Assembly (NCBI RefSeq): GCF_004022705.2
Contig: NZ_RZOY02000006.1
Coordinates: 30,846-94,845, forward strand
Direction: 5' to 3'
DNA: 64,000 nt
From: Mesorhizobium sp. M2D.F.Ca.ET.226.01.1.1
GTDB lineage: Bacteria; Pseudomonadota; Alphaproteobacteria; Rhizobiales; Rhizobiaceae
Shown here: in pieces, positions 9,118-18,915 of the stretch
Numbering within the stretch: position 1 is the stretch's first letter
Layout: the number at the start of each line of letters is the position of its first letter
Translations under genes and position numbers: made by a program
Notes under the pieces: model-generated
Seen by the model: the letters and a program-made list of their open reading frames with translations, nothing else
Told to the model about the DNA's origin: nothing
Database searches by the model: none

Positions 9118-9268
9118 CGATAACCGAGAGGGCGGAGAAAAATCTGCTCTCCTACGCGGTCAAAGTCTTGGGAGGATGCGATCTAGGCGCGGTAACTCGC
9201 TGCCGCCGGACACCGGAAACGGATCGGACGCGTTTAAATTGCAAGGCCTCGTGCCTTGCATTTTTTTT
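9118..9268 (+). ncRNA. Candidate trans-encoded small RNA (about 150 nt)
   Basis: A promoter-like pair and a very strong intrinsic terminator bracket about 150 bases with no convincing open frame. The 5' end (CCGATAACCG at 9118-9127) can pair with sequence before the terminator (CGGATCGG, near 9218-9226), and several GC-rich internal stems are possible. The locus lies on the plus strand between two minus-strand genes, so the terminator cannot serve either neighbour. I cannot assign it to a named Rhizobiales sRNA family. A short peptide frame through the region lacks a ribosome binding site. Confidence 0.5.
9240..9268 (+). terminator. Strong rho-independent terminator
   Basis: TGCAAGGC (9240-9247), loop CTCGT, GCCTTGCA (9253-9260), then eight T residues (9261-9268). 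The perfect 8-bp stem and uninterrupted T-run act on plus-strand transcripts, where there is no annotated protein gene upstream. Confidence 0.88.
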
Positions 9269-9399
9269 GTGCAATCATCTGCTTAGCACCACCATCGGCC
9301 AAAGACCTGATCATCGCAAAGTCGCCGAAATCGGAAGCCGGCTTCCGATTTCAACCTTGGCGCGCGTAATCCTGCTCAATACTTGCGGAAACTGTATTG

Positions 9400-9690
9400 T
9401 CAGCCTTGGTGACTGGCATTCGGACCAAAGTCCGGCATGATCCGCATGATGTCGTTGAAGCTGAATCCCAGCCCCATCGTCAGGCCATAGAGAATGCCCA
9501 TGACGATCACCGTCACGATCGTCGCGCGCAGGAACGCGCGCAGCATATGCGGCCCGCGTGGCGCGCTGGAGACGGTACCCAGCGTGACGTCCTGGTCGTC
9601 GTCCTGGGTGCGCAGGCTGAACGGAAGAACGACGAACAGCACCAGCCACCAGGTGACGAAGAACAGCGCGCAGAACAGGATCCAGTTCAT
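9400..9690 (-). CDS. DUF1467 family membrane protein
   Basis: This 96-residue protein has two hydrophobic segments: residues 4-25 (ILFCALFFVTWWLVLFVVLP) and about 56-78 (ATIVTVIVMGILYGLTMG). A short polar loop with an acidic DDDQD run separates them. That is the layout of the DUF1467 family, found next to methylmalonyl-CoA epimerase genes in alphaproteobacteria. ATG 9690 overlaps the mce stop (ATGA), so the two are translationally coupled. The function is unknown. Confidence 0.85.
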   Translation of the reverse strand: MNWILFCALFFVTWWLVLFVVLPFSLRTQDDDQDVTLGTVSSAPRGPHMLRAFLRATIVTVIVMGILYGLTMGLGFSFNDIMRIMPDFGPNASHQG

Positions 9691-10091
9691 GCCTGCTCCA
9701 ATTCGACCAGCGTGCCGAAGAAATCCTTGGGATGCAGGAACAGCACCGGCTTGCCATGCGCGCCGATCTTCGGGTTGCCGTCGCCCAGCACGCGCGCGCC
9801 GCTTGCCTTCAAATGGTCGCGGGCAGCCAGGATATCGTCGACCTCGTAGCAGACATGGTGCATGCCGCCCGAAGGATTCTTCTCGAGGAATGCCGCGATG
9901 GGCGAGGCTTCACCCAGCGGCTCCAGCAACTCGATCTTGGTGTTGCCGACATCGACGAACACGACGGTCACGCCATGCTCCGGCAGCGCCTGCTGCGCGC
10001 TCAATCGCGCGCCCAGCGTATCGCGATAGGCGGCCATCGCCGCGGCCAGATCCGGCACGGCAAGCGCGACATGGTTGAGGCGTCCAAGCAT
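9687..10091 (-). CDS. mce: Methylmalonyl-CoA epimerase
   Basis: This glyoxalase/bleomycin-resistance-fold enzyme interconverts (2R)- and (2S)-methylmalonyl-CoA in propionyl-CoA catabolism, feeding B12-dependent methylmalonyl-CoA mutase. The 134-residue product begins MLGRLNHVALAV; ATG 10091 is preferred over an upstream extension that runs into repeat sequence. Likely metal ligands are His7, the His of MHHVCYEV and the Glu near the C-terminus (GTLVELEQA). Its B12-dependent partner pathway fits the presence of cobalamin synthesis genes in the same genome. Confidence 0.92.
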   Translation of the reverse strand: MLGRLNHVALAVPDLAAAMAAYRDTLGARLSAQQALPEHGVTVVFVDVGNTKIELLEPLGEASPIAAFLEKNPSGGMHHVCYEVDDILAARDHLKASGARVLGDGNPKIGAHGKPVLFLHPKDFFGTLVELEQA

Positions 10092-10110
10092 AAAGCGCGC
10101 TCCGTTTTTA

Positions 10111-10215
10111 GGGGAGTAAGGGAGTAGGGCAGTAAGGGAGTAGGGAAAAACAAGGCACAAGAAGTAACCACTCGTCCTTCCCTACTCCCCTACTGCCTTA
10201 CTCCCCTACTCCCCT
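10111..10215. repeat. G-run inverted repeat between rnj and mce
   Basis: The left arm (10111-10145) has GGGG, GGG, GGG, GGG and GGG runs spaced by AGTA/AGTAA/CAGTAA. The right arm (10180-10215) is its near-perfect complement, with CCC runs. The two arms could form a long hairpin, and each strand alone has the four spaced G-runs of a G-quadruplex. It occupies the whole gap between rnj and mce. Confidence 0.75.
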
Positions 10216-10220
10216 GTTCG

Positions 10221-11891
10221 TCACCGCGTGACGAACACCGTCACCAGCGGCTTCTTGCCCCAGGCTTCGTTGGCGGCGGCGCGCACGGCGCGACGCACCG
10301 CCTCCTGCACCAGATCGAGGTCCTTCCGGCGCTGGCGCGGGATGGAGTCCACCGCGCCGACCGCCGCATCGAGCATCAGGTCTTCCAGCGTCTCGCCGCT
10401 GGCATCCGCCTCGGCCACGCCGATCGCCACCAGGTCGGGGTCGCCGGCAAGCTCATATTTGTCGTCGAGCACGACATTGACCGCGACATGGCCGGCGAAG
10501 GAGAGCTTGCGCCGGTCGCGTATGCCCATCGCCTGGTCGGTGCCGATCAGATTGCCATCCTTGTAGAGCCGGCCGAACGGCACCTGGTCGATAATCGTCG
10601 CCGGGCCGGGCCAGAGCCGAAGCATGTCGCCGTCGCGCACCTGCGCCACCTGGCCGATGCCCGACATCGACATCAGTGAGCCCTGCGCCACCAGATGCGC
10701 CGCCTCGCCGTGCACGGGAACGCCGATCTGCGGCCGCACCCATTCATACATCTTGCGCAATTCGCTGCGGCGCGGATGGCCGGAGACATGCACCAGCGCG
10801 TCGCCATCCTCGATGATCTTCATGCCGAGATCAATCAGCCGGTTCTTGATCTCCAGGATCGCCTTTTCGTTGCCGGGAATGGTGCGCGAGGAAAACACAA
10901 CCGTATCGCCGGCCGTCAGCGCCACCGACTTCATCTCGTCGCGTGACAGCTTGGCCAGCGCCGCCAGCGGCTCGCCCTGGCTGCCGGTGCAGATGATTAC
11001 CAGGTTCTCGCGCGGAATATAGCCATAGTCTTCCTCGGCGATGAACTCCGGCAGCCCGTCCATATAGCCGAGCTCGCCCGCCACATCGATGACGCGCTTC
11101 AGCGAGCGGCCGAGCACCAGGCACTGCCGGCCGGCATCGCGCGCCGCGCGCGCGATCGAAACGATGCGCCCGACATTGGAGGAGAAGGTGGTGACAGCAA
11201 CGCGCCCTTTCGCGCTCTCGATGACGCCCTTGAGGCCTTCGCCGACCGCCACTTCCGACGGCGACTCCCCTTCCCGCAGCGCGTTGGTGGAATCGCAGAT
11301 CAGCGCCAGCACCCCCTTGTCGCCATAGGCGCGGAAACGCGCCTCGTCGGTCTTCGGGCCGATCGTCGGCGCCGGGTCGATCTTCCAGTCGCCGGTGTGG
11401 ATCAGGGTGCCGGCGGGCGTGGTGATCGCCAGCGACATCGGCTCGGGGATCGAATGCGCCACCGGAATGGCCTCGATCTCGAACGGGCCTACCGTAAACT
11501 TTTCGCCGGCCCGGTAGATCGACGCCGGGATCTTCGGCGCGTTCTGCTCGCCCTGCCGCTTTGCTTCGAGCAGGCCGGCGGTGAACGGCGTCACCCACAC
11601 CGGCGCCTTCAGCTTTGGCCAGATGTCGAGCAGCGCGCCGTAATGGTCCTCATGCGCATGGGTGATGACGATGCCGCGCAGGCCGTCGAGGTTCTCCTCG
11701 ATGAAGCGCGTGTCAGGCAGGATGAGATCGACGCCCGGATGCGCTGAATCCGGAAAGGTGACGCCGACATCGACGATGATCCACTCCCGTGCGTCGGCGG
11801 GCCCATAGCCGTAAAGGGCGAAGTTCATGCCAATCTCGCCGACGCCGCCCAGCGGCGCGAAGACGAGTTCGGCGTTTTCCTTATTCGCCAT
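10221..11891 (-). CDS. rnj: Ribonuclease J
   Basis: RNase J is a metallo-beta-lactamase/beta-CASP nuclease with 5'-3' exonuclease and endonuclease activity in RNA processing; in alphaproteobacteria it matures rRNA 5' ends. At 556 residues it has normal length. The zinc motif HAHEDH is at 78-83, with later metal ligands in the IHTGDWK and CDSTNA segments and a beta-CASP region around VTTFSSNVGRI and HVSGHPRRSEL. It follows birA in the same direction, separated by a dispersed repeat. ATG 11891 is a clean start. Confidence 0.95.
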   Translation of the reverse strand: MANKENAELVFAPLGGVGEIGMNFALYGYGPADAREWIIVDVGVTFPDSAHPGVDLILPDTRFIEENLDGLRGIVITHAHEDHYGALLDIWPKLKAPVWVTPFTAGLLEAKRQGEQNAPKIPASIYRAGEKFTVGPFEIEAIPVAHSIPEPMSLAITTPAGTLIHTGDWKIDPAPTIGPKTDEARFRAYGDKGVLALICDSTNALREGESPSEVAVGEGLKGVIESAKGRVAVTTFSSNVGRIVSIARAARDAGRQCLVLGRSLKRVIDVAGELGYMDGLPEFIAEEDYGYIPRENLVIICTGSQGEPLAALAKLSRDEMKSVALTAGDTVVFSSRTIPGNEKAILEIKNRLIDLGMKIIEDGDALVHVSGHPRRSELRKMYEWVRPQIGVPVHGEAAHLVAQGSLMSMSGIGQVAQVRDGDMLRLWPGPATIIDQVPFGRLYKDGNLIGTDQAMGIRDRRKLSFAGHVAVNVVLDDKYELAGDPDLVAIGVAEADASGETLEDLMLDAAVGAVDSIPRQRRKDLDLVQEAVRRAVRAAANEAWGKKPLVTVFVTR

Positions 11892-11930
11892 TAATTTCTT
11901 TCCTTCCTGGCGTCTCAGGCCAAGTCAATC

Positions 11931-11985
11931 GAGCAATTCCGGGAAGAGTGTCTAACGGCTTTCCGTCCGGAATTGCGCAAAAACA
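11931..11985 (+). repeat. Dispersed GCAATTCC...GGAATTGC palindromic repeat, copy 2
   Basis: GAGCAATTCC at the left and CCGGAATTGCGCAAAAACA at the right form perfect 8-bp outer arms (GCAATTCC/GGAATTGC). An internal GGAA and a TTCC add further symmetry. It fills the gap between birA and rnj and has the same orientation as the copies near 5.1 and 63.7 kb. Confidence 0.8.
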
Positions 11986-11988
11986 GAA

Positions 11989-12810
11989 TTATACGCGCGC
12001 CGAAGCGACCGCACCGAAATGCACGTCGCCGGCCGCGATCGTCAGTACCGATCCCTCATCGTCGCGGATCACGAAACGGCAGTCCTCGTCAATGGTTTCG
12101 AAGACGCCGCGCACCACGTTGCCGTCAATTCTGACAGCAACCTCACCGCCAAGCCCCGCCGCGCGGGCAAGCCAGCGCTTGCGGATGGCATTGAGCCCGC
12201 GGCCGTCGTCCCACATCCGGGCATTCTCGCTCCAGGCGTCCGAAAGCGCCAGGAACAGCGTCTCGGCATCGCAATTGGCGCCCAGCGCCTGCAGCGATGT
12301 CGCCGGATAAGGCAAATCCTCAGGATAAGCCACGACATTGACGCCGATGCCGATGGCGACGGCAAAGCGGCCGCCTTCCAGCATCGCCGATTCCAGCAGG
12401 ATGCCGGCAAGCTTGGCGCCCGACGCCAGCACGTCATTCGGCCATTTCAGCTCGAAGCGGTTGCGGCCCTGGCTTGCGCCATCCAGGGCAACGGCGATCC
12501 GGCCTTTCGGCACGACGGCATCCAGCGCGTCGGCAAGCGCGAGGCCCGCAACGAACCCAAGCGTCGCGGCTAGTCGCAACTCGCCGCCGGGTACCAGGAG
12601 CAGCGTTGCCGCGAGATTGCCTTCCGGCGTCGCCCAGGCGCGACCACGCCTTCCGCGGCCGCTTTCCTGTTTCTTCGAGACGACCCACAGTTTTCCCGGA
12701 TCGCCCGCGCGCGCATGCTCCAGCGCCAGAGCGTTGGTGGAGCCGACGCTGTCATGGGCCTCGAGCCGGAACCCCTCCGACGCCGCGGTTGGAGCCAGCC
12801 GAAACGCCAT
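11989..12810 (-). CDS. birA: Biotin--[acetyl-CoA-carboxylase] ligase, enzymatic-only form
   Basis: The enzyme activates biotin with ATP and attaches it to carrier-protein lysines. The 273-residue product shows the biotinoyl-AMP loop GRGRRGR at 51-57 and KWPND at 122-126. It lacks the N-terminal winged helix of E. coli BirA, so it should not repress transcription. ATG 12810 lies 4 bp after the nuoN stop; a longer frame would overlap nuoN and adds no conserved sequence. Its place as the gene after nuoN is typical of Rhizobiales. Confidence 0.93.
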   Translation of the reverse strand: MAFRLAPTAASEGFRLEAHDSVGSTNALALEHARAGDPGKLWVVSKKQESGRGRRGRAWATPEGNLAATLLLVPGGELRLAATLGFVAGLALADALDAVVPKGRIAVALDGASQGRNRFELKWPNDVLASGAKLAGILLESAMLEGGRFAVAIGIGVNVVAYPEDLPYPATSLQALGANCDAETLFLALSDAWSENARMWDDGRGLNAIRKRWLARAAGLGGEVAVRIDGNVVRGVFETIDEDCRFVIRDDEGSVLTIAAGDVHFGAVASARV

Positions 12811-12814
12811 CCCG

Positions 12815-14251
12815 TCAGAAGAAGGTCTTGGCCGCGGCTTCGGCGTAGCTGCCGATCGGTCCACCGATCAGCACGTAGAACAGCACGAAGGCGCCGCTGA
12901 CGCCGAGCACGAGGCGCAGCTCGCTGGCCATCGGCACGAAGCCGCCGACCGGCTCGTCGAACCACATGATCTTGATGATGCGCAGGTAGTAGTAGGCGCC
13001 CACCACCGAGGCCAGCACGCCGATGATCGCCAGCGCGTAGAGATGCGCGTTGATGGCGGCGAGGAACACGTACCACTTCCCCCAGAAACCCGCGAGCGGC
13101 GGAATGCCGGCCAGCGAGAACATCAGGATGGTGAGGATGGTGGCCATGATCGGGTTGGTCGAGGCAAGGCCGGCGAGATCGCTGATCTGCTCGACATTGC
13201 CTTCCTTGCGCCGCATGGCGAGGATGAAGGCGAAGGTGCCGAGCGTCATCACCAGATAGATCAGCATGTAGATGGCGACGCCGCGCACGCCCGCCTGGCT
13301 GTTGGCGGCAAGGCCGACCAGCGCGTAGCCCATATGGCCGATCGAGGAATAGGCCATCAGGCGCTTGATGTTGGTCTGCCCGATGGCCGCAAAAGCGCCG
13401 AGCGCCATCGAGGCGATCGAGATGAAGACCACGATCTGCTGCCAGTCCGAAGCGATCGGCTTGAAAGCACCCATGGTGACGCGCACGATCAGCGCCATCG
13501 CCGCCATCTTCGGGGCCGCCGCCAGGAAGGCGGTAATCGGCGTCGGCGCGCCCTCATAGACGTCCGGCGTCCACATATGGAACGGCACGGCCGAGATCTT
13601 GAAGGCGAGGCCCGCAAGCACGAACACCAGCCCGAAGACGAGGCCGAGCTGGCGCTGGCCACTGCCCAGGGCTGTCGCGATCTCGTGGAACCCGGTGTTG
13701 CCGGTGTAACCATAGACGAGGCTGATGCCGTAGAGCAGCATGCCCGACGAAAGCGCGCCGAGGACGAAGTATTTCAGGCCTGCCTCGGTCGAGCGCAGAT
13801 TATCGCGGTTGATCGCGGCCAGCACATAGATCGCCAGCGACTGCAGCTCGAGGCCGAGATAAAGCCCGATCATGCCGTTGGCCGAGATCATCAGCAGCAT
13901 GCCGAGGGTGCAGAGCAGGATAAGCACCGGGAATTCGAACTTGTCGAAATGTTCCTGGCGCGCAAAGCGCATCGACATCACCAGCGAAACCGCCGAGCCG
14001 ATCAGCGCCAGCATCTTCATGAAGGCGCTGAAGGGATCCTGCACGAAGGCGCCGCCATAGGCCGCGCCCTGCCCGCCTGAGAAGGCAAGCCAGAGACCTG
14101 CCACCGCCAGCACGACGACGGCCAGGCCGGTGACGGTCATGGTGTTGTTGGAGCGCGAATAGGCTCCGATCATCAGGAGCACCAGCGCGCCGACGGCCAG
14201 GATCAGTTCCGGCGTCGACAGCGAAAGACTGGAGAGAAGGTCCGGCGTCAT
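12815..14251 (-). CDS. nuoN: NADH-quinone oxidoreductase subunit N
   Basis: This is an antiporter-like membrane subunit of complex I, one of the proton-pumping modules. The 478-residue, highly hydrophobic product has about 14 helices. It shows the conserved lysine helix region [20 protein letters not shown] and the segment [18 protein letters not shown] seen in NuoN/Mrp-type subunits. It is followed by birA and preceded by nuoM in the same operon. Confidence 0.97.
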   Translation of the reverse strand: MTPDLLSSLSLSTPELILAVGALVLLMIGAYSRSNNTMTVTGLAVVVLAVAGLWLAFSGGQGAAYGGAFVQDPFSAFMKMLALIGSAVSLVMSMRFARQEHFDKFEFPVLILLCTLGMLLMISANGMIGLYLGLELQSLAIYVLAAINRDNLRSTEAGLKYFVLGALSSGMLLYGISLVYGYTGNTGFHEIATALGSGQRQLGLVFGLVFVLAGLAFKISAVPFHMWTPDVYEGAPTPITAFLAAAPKMAAMALIVRVTMGAFKPIASDWQQIVVFISIASMALGAFAAIGQTNIKRLMAYSSIGHMGYALVGLAANSQAGVRGVAIYMLIYLVMTLGTFAFILAMRRKEGNVEQISDLAGLASTNPIMATILTILMFSLAGIPPLAGFWGKWYVFLAAINAHLYALAIIGVLASVVGAYYYLRIIKIMWFDEPVGGFVPMASELRLVLGVSGAFVLFYVLIGGPIGSYAEAAAKTFF

Positions 14252-14265
14252 GGTCTATTCCCCAG

Positions 14266-15771
14266 TCAGTTCGCCGCCGCGGTCTGCGCGGAATTGATCG
14301 ATGCGGTGACGTTGGTGACGAGCGTCTTGACCGATTGGGCGGTCGCGTCGAACACCGGCGCCGGGTAGACGCCGAAGAAGATGACCAGCACCACCAGCGG
14401 ATAGATGATCGCTTTCTCGCGCGGCGACAGATCGAGCAGGTTCTTCAGGCTGTCCTTGGTCAGCGCCCCGAAGATCACCCGGCGATAGAGCCACAGCGCG
14501 TAGGCAGCCGACAGGATGACCCCGGTGGCTGCAAAGAACGCTACCCAGGTGTTGACCCTGAACACGCCGAGCATGGTCAGGAACTCACCGATGAAGCCGC
14601 TGGTGCCCGGAAGGCCGACATTGGCCATGGTGAACACCATGAACACGGTGGCGTATTTCGGCATGTTGTTGACCAGGCCGCCATAAGCGTCGATCTCGCG
14701 CGTATGCATGCGGTCATAGACGACGCCGACGCACAGGAACAGCGCGCCGGAGACGAGGCCGTGGCTGAGCATCTGGAAGATCGCGCCCTGCACGCCTTCC
14801 TGGTTCATCGCGAAGATGCCCATGGTGACGAAGCCCATATGCGCGACGGATGAATAGGCGATCAGCTTCTTCATGTCCTCCTGCATCAGCGCCACCAGCG
14901 AGGTGTAGATGATGGCGACGACGGAGAGCGTGAACACCAGCGGCGCGAACATCGCCGACGCTTCCGGGAACATCGGCAGCGAGAAACGCAGGAAGCCGTA
15001 CCCGCCCATCTTCAGGAGGATGGCGGCCAGGATCACCGAGCCTGCCGTCGGCGCCTCGACGTGAGCGTCCGGCAGCCAGGTGTGCACCGGCCACATCGGC
15101 ATCTTCACCGCGAAGGAGGCGAAGAAGGCGAGCCACAGCCAGGTCTGCATGCTGGCCGGGAAGTAATGCGTTAGAAGCGTCGGTATGTCGGTGGTGCCCG
15201 ATTGGAAGAACATCGCCATGATGGCGAGCAGCATCAGCACCGAGCCGGCGAGCGTATAGAGGAAGAACTTGAACGAGGCATAGACGCGCCGCTTGCCGCC
15301 CCACACGCCGATGATGATGAACATCGGGATCAGGCCGGCCTCGAAGAAGACGTAGAACAGCACGATGTCGAGCGCGCAGAACACGCCGATCATCAGCGTT
15401 TCGAGGATCAGGAAGGCGATCATATAGGCCTTGACCCGCTTCTCGATCGCGTCCCAGGACGCGAGGATGGAAAGCGGCATCAGGAAGGTGGTCAGGATGA
15501 CGAAGAGCATCGAAATGCCGTCGACGCCCATGTGGTAGGAGATGCCCGAATCCAGCCAGGCGTGCTTCTCGACGAACTGGAAGCCGGCCTGCGAATTGTC
15601 GAAGCCCGTCCAGATGAACAGCGACACCACGAAGGTGAACGCCGTCGTGATGAAGGCGATCGCACGGATGTTGCGGCGCGCGTTTTCGCTGTCGTCGCTG
15701 ATGAACAGGATGAGCAGAACACCAACCAGCGGCAGGAAGGTGACCAGCGAGAGGATTGGCCAGTCGGTCAT
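14266..15771 (-). CDS. nuoM: NADH-quinone oxidoreductase subunit M
   Basis: This is a second antiporter-like proton channel of complex I (501 residues). It has the conserved [20 protein letters not shown] segment with its helix-break region, and [23 protein letters not shown] 15771 touches the nuoL stop (15771-15773), consistent with coupled translation. Confidence 0.97.
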   Translation of the reverse strand: MTDWPILSLVTFLPLVGVLLILFISDDSENARRNIRAIAFITTAFTFVVSLFIWTGFDNSQAGFQFVEKHAWLDSGISYHMGVDGISMLFVILTTFLMPLSILASWDAIEKRVKAYMIAFLILETLMIGVFCALDIVLFYVFFEAGLIPMFIIIGVWGGKRRVYASFKFFLYTLAGSVLMLLAIMAMFFQSGTTDIPTLLTHYFPASMQTWLWLAFFASFAVKMPMWPVHTWLPDAHVEAPTAGSVILAAILLKMGGYGFLRFSLPMFPEASAMFAPLVFTLSVVAIIYTSLVALMQEDMKKLIAYSSVAHMGFVTMGIFAMNQEGVQGAIFQMLSHGLVSGALFLCVGVVYDRMHTREIDAYGGLVNNMPKYATVFMVFTMANVGLPGTSGFIGEFLTMLGVFRVNTWVAFFAATGVILSAAYALWLYRRVIFGALTKDSLKNLLDLSPREKAIIYPLVVLVIFFGVYPAPVFDATAQSVKTLVTNVTASINSAQTAAAN

Positions 15772-17744
15772 CAGAGCATCATCCAGGTGACGAGAGCGGC
15801 CACGCCGATCAGCATGGCGAAGGCATAATGGTAGAGATAGCCGGTCTGCAGCTTGACGACCCGGTTGGTGACGTCGACGACGCGCGCCGAGATGCCGTCC
15901 GGGCCGATCCCGTCGATGATCGTGCCGTCACCGGTCTTCCACAGGAACCTGCCGAGGCGCTTGGCCGGCTGCACCAACAGGAGGTCGTATAGCTCGTCGA
16001 AATACCACTTGTTGAGCAGGAAGGCGTAGAGCAGGCGGTGGTTGGCGGCGACGCTGCGAGGTAGTTCCGGCGAGCGGATGTAGAACTTCCAGGCAACCGC
16101 AAGTCCGATCACCATGGCGACGAACGGCGCCAGTTCCACCCAGAGCGGCAGTTCGTGGATCTCGTGCAGGATGTGATTGTCCGGCAGCGTGAACAGCGAC
16201 GCCTTCCAGAATTCGGCATAGCCCTCGCCGATGAAGGCGCCGTGGAAGATGATGCCCGCGAACAGTGCGCCGGCAGCGAGCACATAGAGCGGCACCAGCA
16301 TCACCGGCGGCGATTCATGGACATGATGCATGACCTCGTGGCTGGCGCGCGGCTCGCCGTGGAAGGTCATGAAGATCAGCCGCCATGAGTAGAAGCTGGT
16401 GAAGCAGGCGGCGACCACAAGCAGGATGAAGGCGAAGGCGGCGACCGCATTGTGGCTGGCGAAGGAGGTTGCGATGATGGCGTCCTTGGAGAAGAAGCCG
16501 GCGGTGCCGATCACCGTTGCCGGGATGCCGACGCCGGTCAGCGCCAGCGTGCCGACGATCATCATCCAGTAGGTCTTGGGGATGAGCGTCCTCAACCCAC
16601 CCATTTTGCGCATGTCCTGCTCGTCGGACACGGCATGAATGACCGAGCCGGAGCCGAGGAACAGCAACGCCTTGAAGAAGGCGTGCGTGAACAAATGGAA
16701 GATCGCCGCGCCATAAGCGCCGACGCCCAGCGCCACGAACATGTAGCCCAGTTGCGAGCAGGTCGAATAGGCGATGACGCGCTTGATGTCGTTCTGGACG
16801 AGACCAACCGTCGCCGCGAAGAAGGCGGTGAAGGCGCCGATGAAGGTGACCACGGTCAGCGCTGTGTGCGACAGCTCGAACAGCGGCGACAGCCTCGCCA
16901 GCATGAACACGCCCGCCGTCACCATGGTCGCGGCATGGATGAGCGCGGAGACCGGCGTCGGGCCTTCCATCGCGTCCGGCAGCCAGGTGTGCAACGGCAC
17001 CTGCGCCGACTTGCCCATGGCGCCCATGAAGAGCAGCAGGCAGACCACGGTCAGCGCCGTCTGCTTGTCGAGCGCATGACCGAGGAAAGTGAGCACCGCC
17101 GCACCCGCCGGCGCGCCTTCGGCCGGCAGGAACGATGCGGCATTGGCGAAAACGGTGCTGAGATTGATCGAGCCGAACAGCACGAACACGCCGAAGATGC
17201 CGAGCGCGAAGCCGAAATCGCCGACGCGGTTGACGACGAAGGCCTTGATCGCCGCGGCATTGGCCGACGGCTTCTTGTACCAGAAGCCAATCAGCAGATA
17301 GGAGGCGAGGCCGACACCTTCCCAACCGAAGAACATCTGGATGAGGTTGTCGGCCGTCACCAGCATCAGCATGGCGAAGGTGAACAGCGACAAATAGGCG
17401 AAAAAGCGCGGCCGGTTCGGATCGTGGTGCATGTAGCCGATCGAATAGATATGAACCAGCGCCGACACGGTGTTGACGACGACCAGCATCACCACCGTCA
17501 GCGTGTCGATCCTGAGCGCCCAGGAGGCATCGATGCCGCCCGACTGGATCCAGCGCAGCACCGGCACGGTGAACACCTCACCATGGCCGAAGCCGACGGT
17601 GAAGAAGGCAATCCACGACAGGATCGCCGCGATCACCAGGAAGCCGGAGGTGATGTATTCGGAAGCCTTGGCGCCGAGCGAATTGCCAAACAGGCCGACA
17701 ATCAGGAAGCCAAGCAGCGGAAGGAAGACGATAGCCTGATACAT
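15771..17744 (-). CDS. nuoL: NADH-quinone oxidoreductase subunit L
   Basis: This is the distal antiporter-like subunit of complex I, carrying the long lateral helix in its C-terminal third. The 657-residue product has [40 protein letters not shown] and an amphipathic C-terminal region. ATG 17744 ([13 protein letters not shown]) is chosen over a TTG 15 bases upstream that abuts the nuoK stop. Confidence 0.96.
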   Translation of the reverse strand: MYQAIVFLPLLGFLIVGLFGNSLGAKASEYITSGFLVIAAILSWIAFFTVGFGHGEVFTVPVLRWIQSGGIDASWALRIDTLTVVMLVVVNTVSALVHIYSIGYMHHDPNRPRFFAYLSLFTFAMLMLVTADNLIQMFFGWEGVGLASYLLIGFWYKKPSANAAAIKAFVVNRVGDFGFALGIFGVFVLFGSINLSTVFANAASFLPAEGAPAGAAVLTFLGHALDKQTALTVVCLLLFMGAMGKSAQVPLHTWLPDAMEGPTPVSALIHAATMVTAGVFMLARLSPLFELSHTALTVVTFIGAFTAFFAATVGLVQNDIKRVIAYSTCSQLGYMFVALGVGAYGAAIFHLFTHAFFKALLFLGSGSVIHAVSDEQDMRKMGGLRTLIPKTYWMMIVGTLALTGVGIPATVIGTAGFFSKDAIIATSFASHNAVAAFAFILLVVAACFTSFYSWRLIFMTFHGEPRASHEVMHHVHESPPVMLVPLYVLAAGALFAGIIFHGAFIGEGYAEFWKASLFTLPDNHILHEIHELPLWVELAPFVAMVIGLAVAWKFYIRSPELPRSVAANHRLLYAFLLNKWYFDELYDLLLVQPAKRLGRFLWKTGDGTIIDGIGPDGISARVVDVTNRVVKLQTGYLYHYAFAMLIGVAALVTWMML

Positions 17745-17755
17745 GATGGTTCCCG

Positions 17756-18064
17756 TCAACCCTTCATTGTGCTCACGTCTTCGACCGCGATCGAACCGCG
17801 GTTGCGGAAGAAGACGACAAGAATGGCAAGGCCGATCGCGGCTTCAGCGGCCGCGACCGTCAGCACAAACAGGGCGAAGACCTGTCCGACGAGGTCATGC
17901 AGCGCCGCCGAAAAAGCGACGAAGTTGATGTTGACCGCAAGCAGGATGAGTTCGACCGACATCAGGATGACGATGATGTTGCGGCGATTCAGGAAGATGC
18001 CGAACACGCCGAGCGTGAACAGGATCGCCGATACGGTCAGATAGTGTGCAATGCCGACGACCAT
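17756..18064 (-). CDS. nuoK: NADH-quinone oxidoreductase subunit K
   Basis: This small membrane subunit of complex I has 102 residues and three helices. The second helix carries the conserved Glu in [16 protein letters not shown], and the third carries the Glu of [13 protein letters not shown]; both belong to the central charged axis. It lies one base from nuoJ. Confidence 0.97.
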   Translation of the reverse strand: MVVGIAHYLTVSAILFTLGVFGIFLNRRNIIVILMSVELILLAVNINFVAFSAALHDLVGQVFALFVLTVAAAEAAIGLAILVVFFRNRGSIAVEDVSTMKG

Positions 18065-18065
18065 T

Positions 18066-18686
18066 TCAGATGCCCTCGCCCGATTTGACCTTGCGGATTT
18101 CCATGCCCGTCGCCGGCGTGCGGGCGACCTGGGCGGCGATCGACTGCCGCTTGACGCCTTCCTTGTGGCGCAGCGTCAGCACGATGGCGCCGATCATGGC
18201 GACCAGCAGCACCAGGCCGGAAATCTGGAAGTAATAGAGGTAGTCCGTATAGAGGATGTCGCCGAGCGCCGCCGTGTTGGAGCGCGCGGCAAGATCCGGC
18301 GTCGCCTTGGCGACCGTCGAGGCGAGCTGCGGCGCGAAGGTGTAGCCGCCGAGCACGACAATAAGCTCCGCCGCCAGGATCAACCCAACCATCGCGCCGA
18401 TCGGCGCATATTGCAGGGCGCCCTGCTTCATCTCGGCGAAGTCCACGTCGAGCATCATGACGACGAACAGGAAGAGCACCATCACTGCGCCGACATAGAC
18501 GACCAGCAGGATCATCGCCAGGAACTCGGCGCCGGTCAGCATGAACAGGCCGGCTGCGTTGAAGAAGGTGAGGATCAGGAACAGCACGGAATGCACGGGG
18601 TTGCGCGACGAAATGACCATGAAGGCCGACGCCACGGCGATAAAGGCGAAGAGGTAGAAGAAGGCCGCCTCTAATCCAGTCAGCAT
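18066..18686 (-). CDS. nuoJ: NADH-quinone oxidoreductase subunit J
   Basis: This five-helix membrane subunit includes the pi-bulge helix near the E-channel ([18 protein letters not shown]). The 206-residue product starts at ATG 18686 ([15 protein letters not shown]). The frame extends further upstream only by reading through a repeat element, which is not conserved sequence. It is separated from nuoI by 229 bases holding a REP-like doublet, the largest gap inside the operon. Confidence 0.95.
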   Translation of the reverse strand: MLTGLEAAFFYLFAFIAVASAFMVISSRNPVHSVLFLILTFFNAAGLFMLTGAEFLAMILLVVYVGAVMVLFLFVVMMLDVDFAEMKQGALQYAPIGAMVGLILAAELIVVLGGYTFAPQLASTVAKATPDLAARSNTAALGDILYTDYLYYFQISGLVLLVAMIGAIVLTLRHKEGVKRQSIAAQVARTPATGMEIRKVKSGEGI

Positions 18687-18783
18687 GGGATTCCCCGGGT
18701 TCAAAATTCCGACTCCGACCCGCCTCCGGTTCGAAACCGCGTGTTCCTTAGACGGACGACGTTGCGCCGTCCACTTTCTTGTT

Positions 18784-18907
18784 CCTTCTCCCCGTTTACG
18801 GGAGAAGGTGGTCCGAAGGGCCGGATGAGGGATAAGGCCAAGTTTCCAGAAGCTGGCGCCGCCCCTCATCTGCCTGCCGGCATCTTCTCCCCGCAAACGG
18901 GGAGAAG
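18784..18907. repeat. REP-like double-hairpin doublet between nuoI and nuoJ
   Basis: The left module (18784-18832) reads CTTCTCCCCGTTTACGGGAG, then a GGTCCGAAGGGCC-type second hairpin and a GATGAGGG tail. The right module (18866-18907) is an inverted variant ending TTCTCCCCGCAAACGGGGAG. The architecture (head hairpin, small GC hairpin, G-rich tail) matches the element inside cobE at 41631-41757. The doublet is intergenic but inside the nuo transcript. Confidence 0.8.
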
Positions 18908-18915
18908 CCCACTAA

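Noticed and set aside
9005..9286. Short plus-strand protein gene in the proS/DUF1467 gap
   Set aside because: No ribosome binding site, unusual composition, and the frame runs through a perfect transcription terminator; a small RNA explains the locus better.
10111..10215. G-run repeat as a CRISPR array
   Set aside because: There is one inverted pair with 4-6 base loops, no regular spacers and no cas genes.
11989..12810. birA truncated at the N-terminus
   Set aside because: Absence of the DNA-binding domain is the common group I biotin ligase form, and the gene start fits the 4-bp gap after nuoN.
12338..14080. Long plus-strand open frame (580 codons) across birA and nuoN
   Set aside because: It is antisense to two well-supported genes, rich in Arg/His/Gln as expected from reverse-frame GC-rich DNA, and has no recognisable domain.
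16452..18044. Plus-strand open frame of 530 codons across nuoL and nuoK
   Set aside because: Shadow of nuoL/nuoK on the opposite strand, with repetitive charged composition and no motif.
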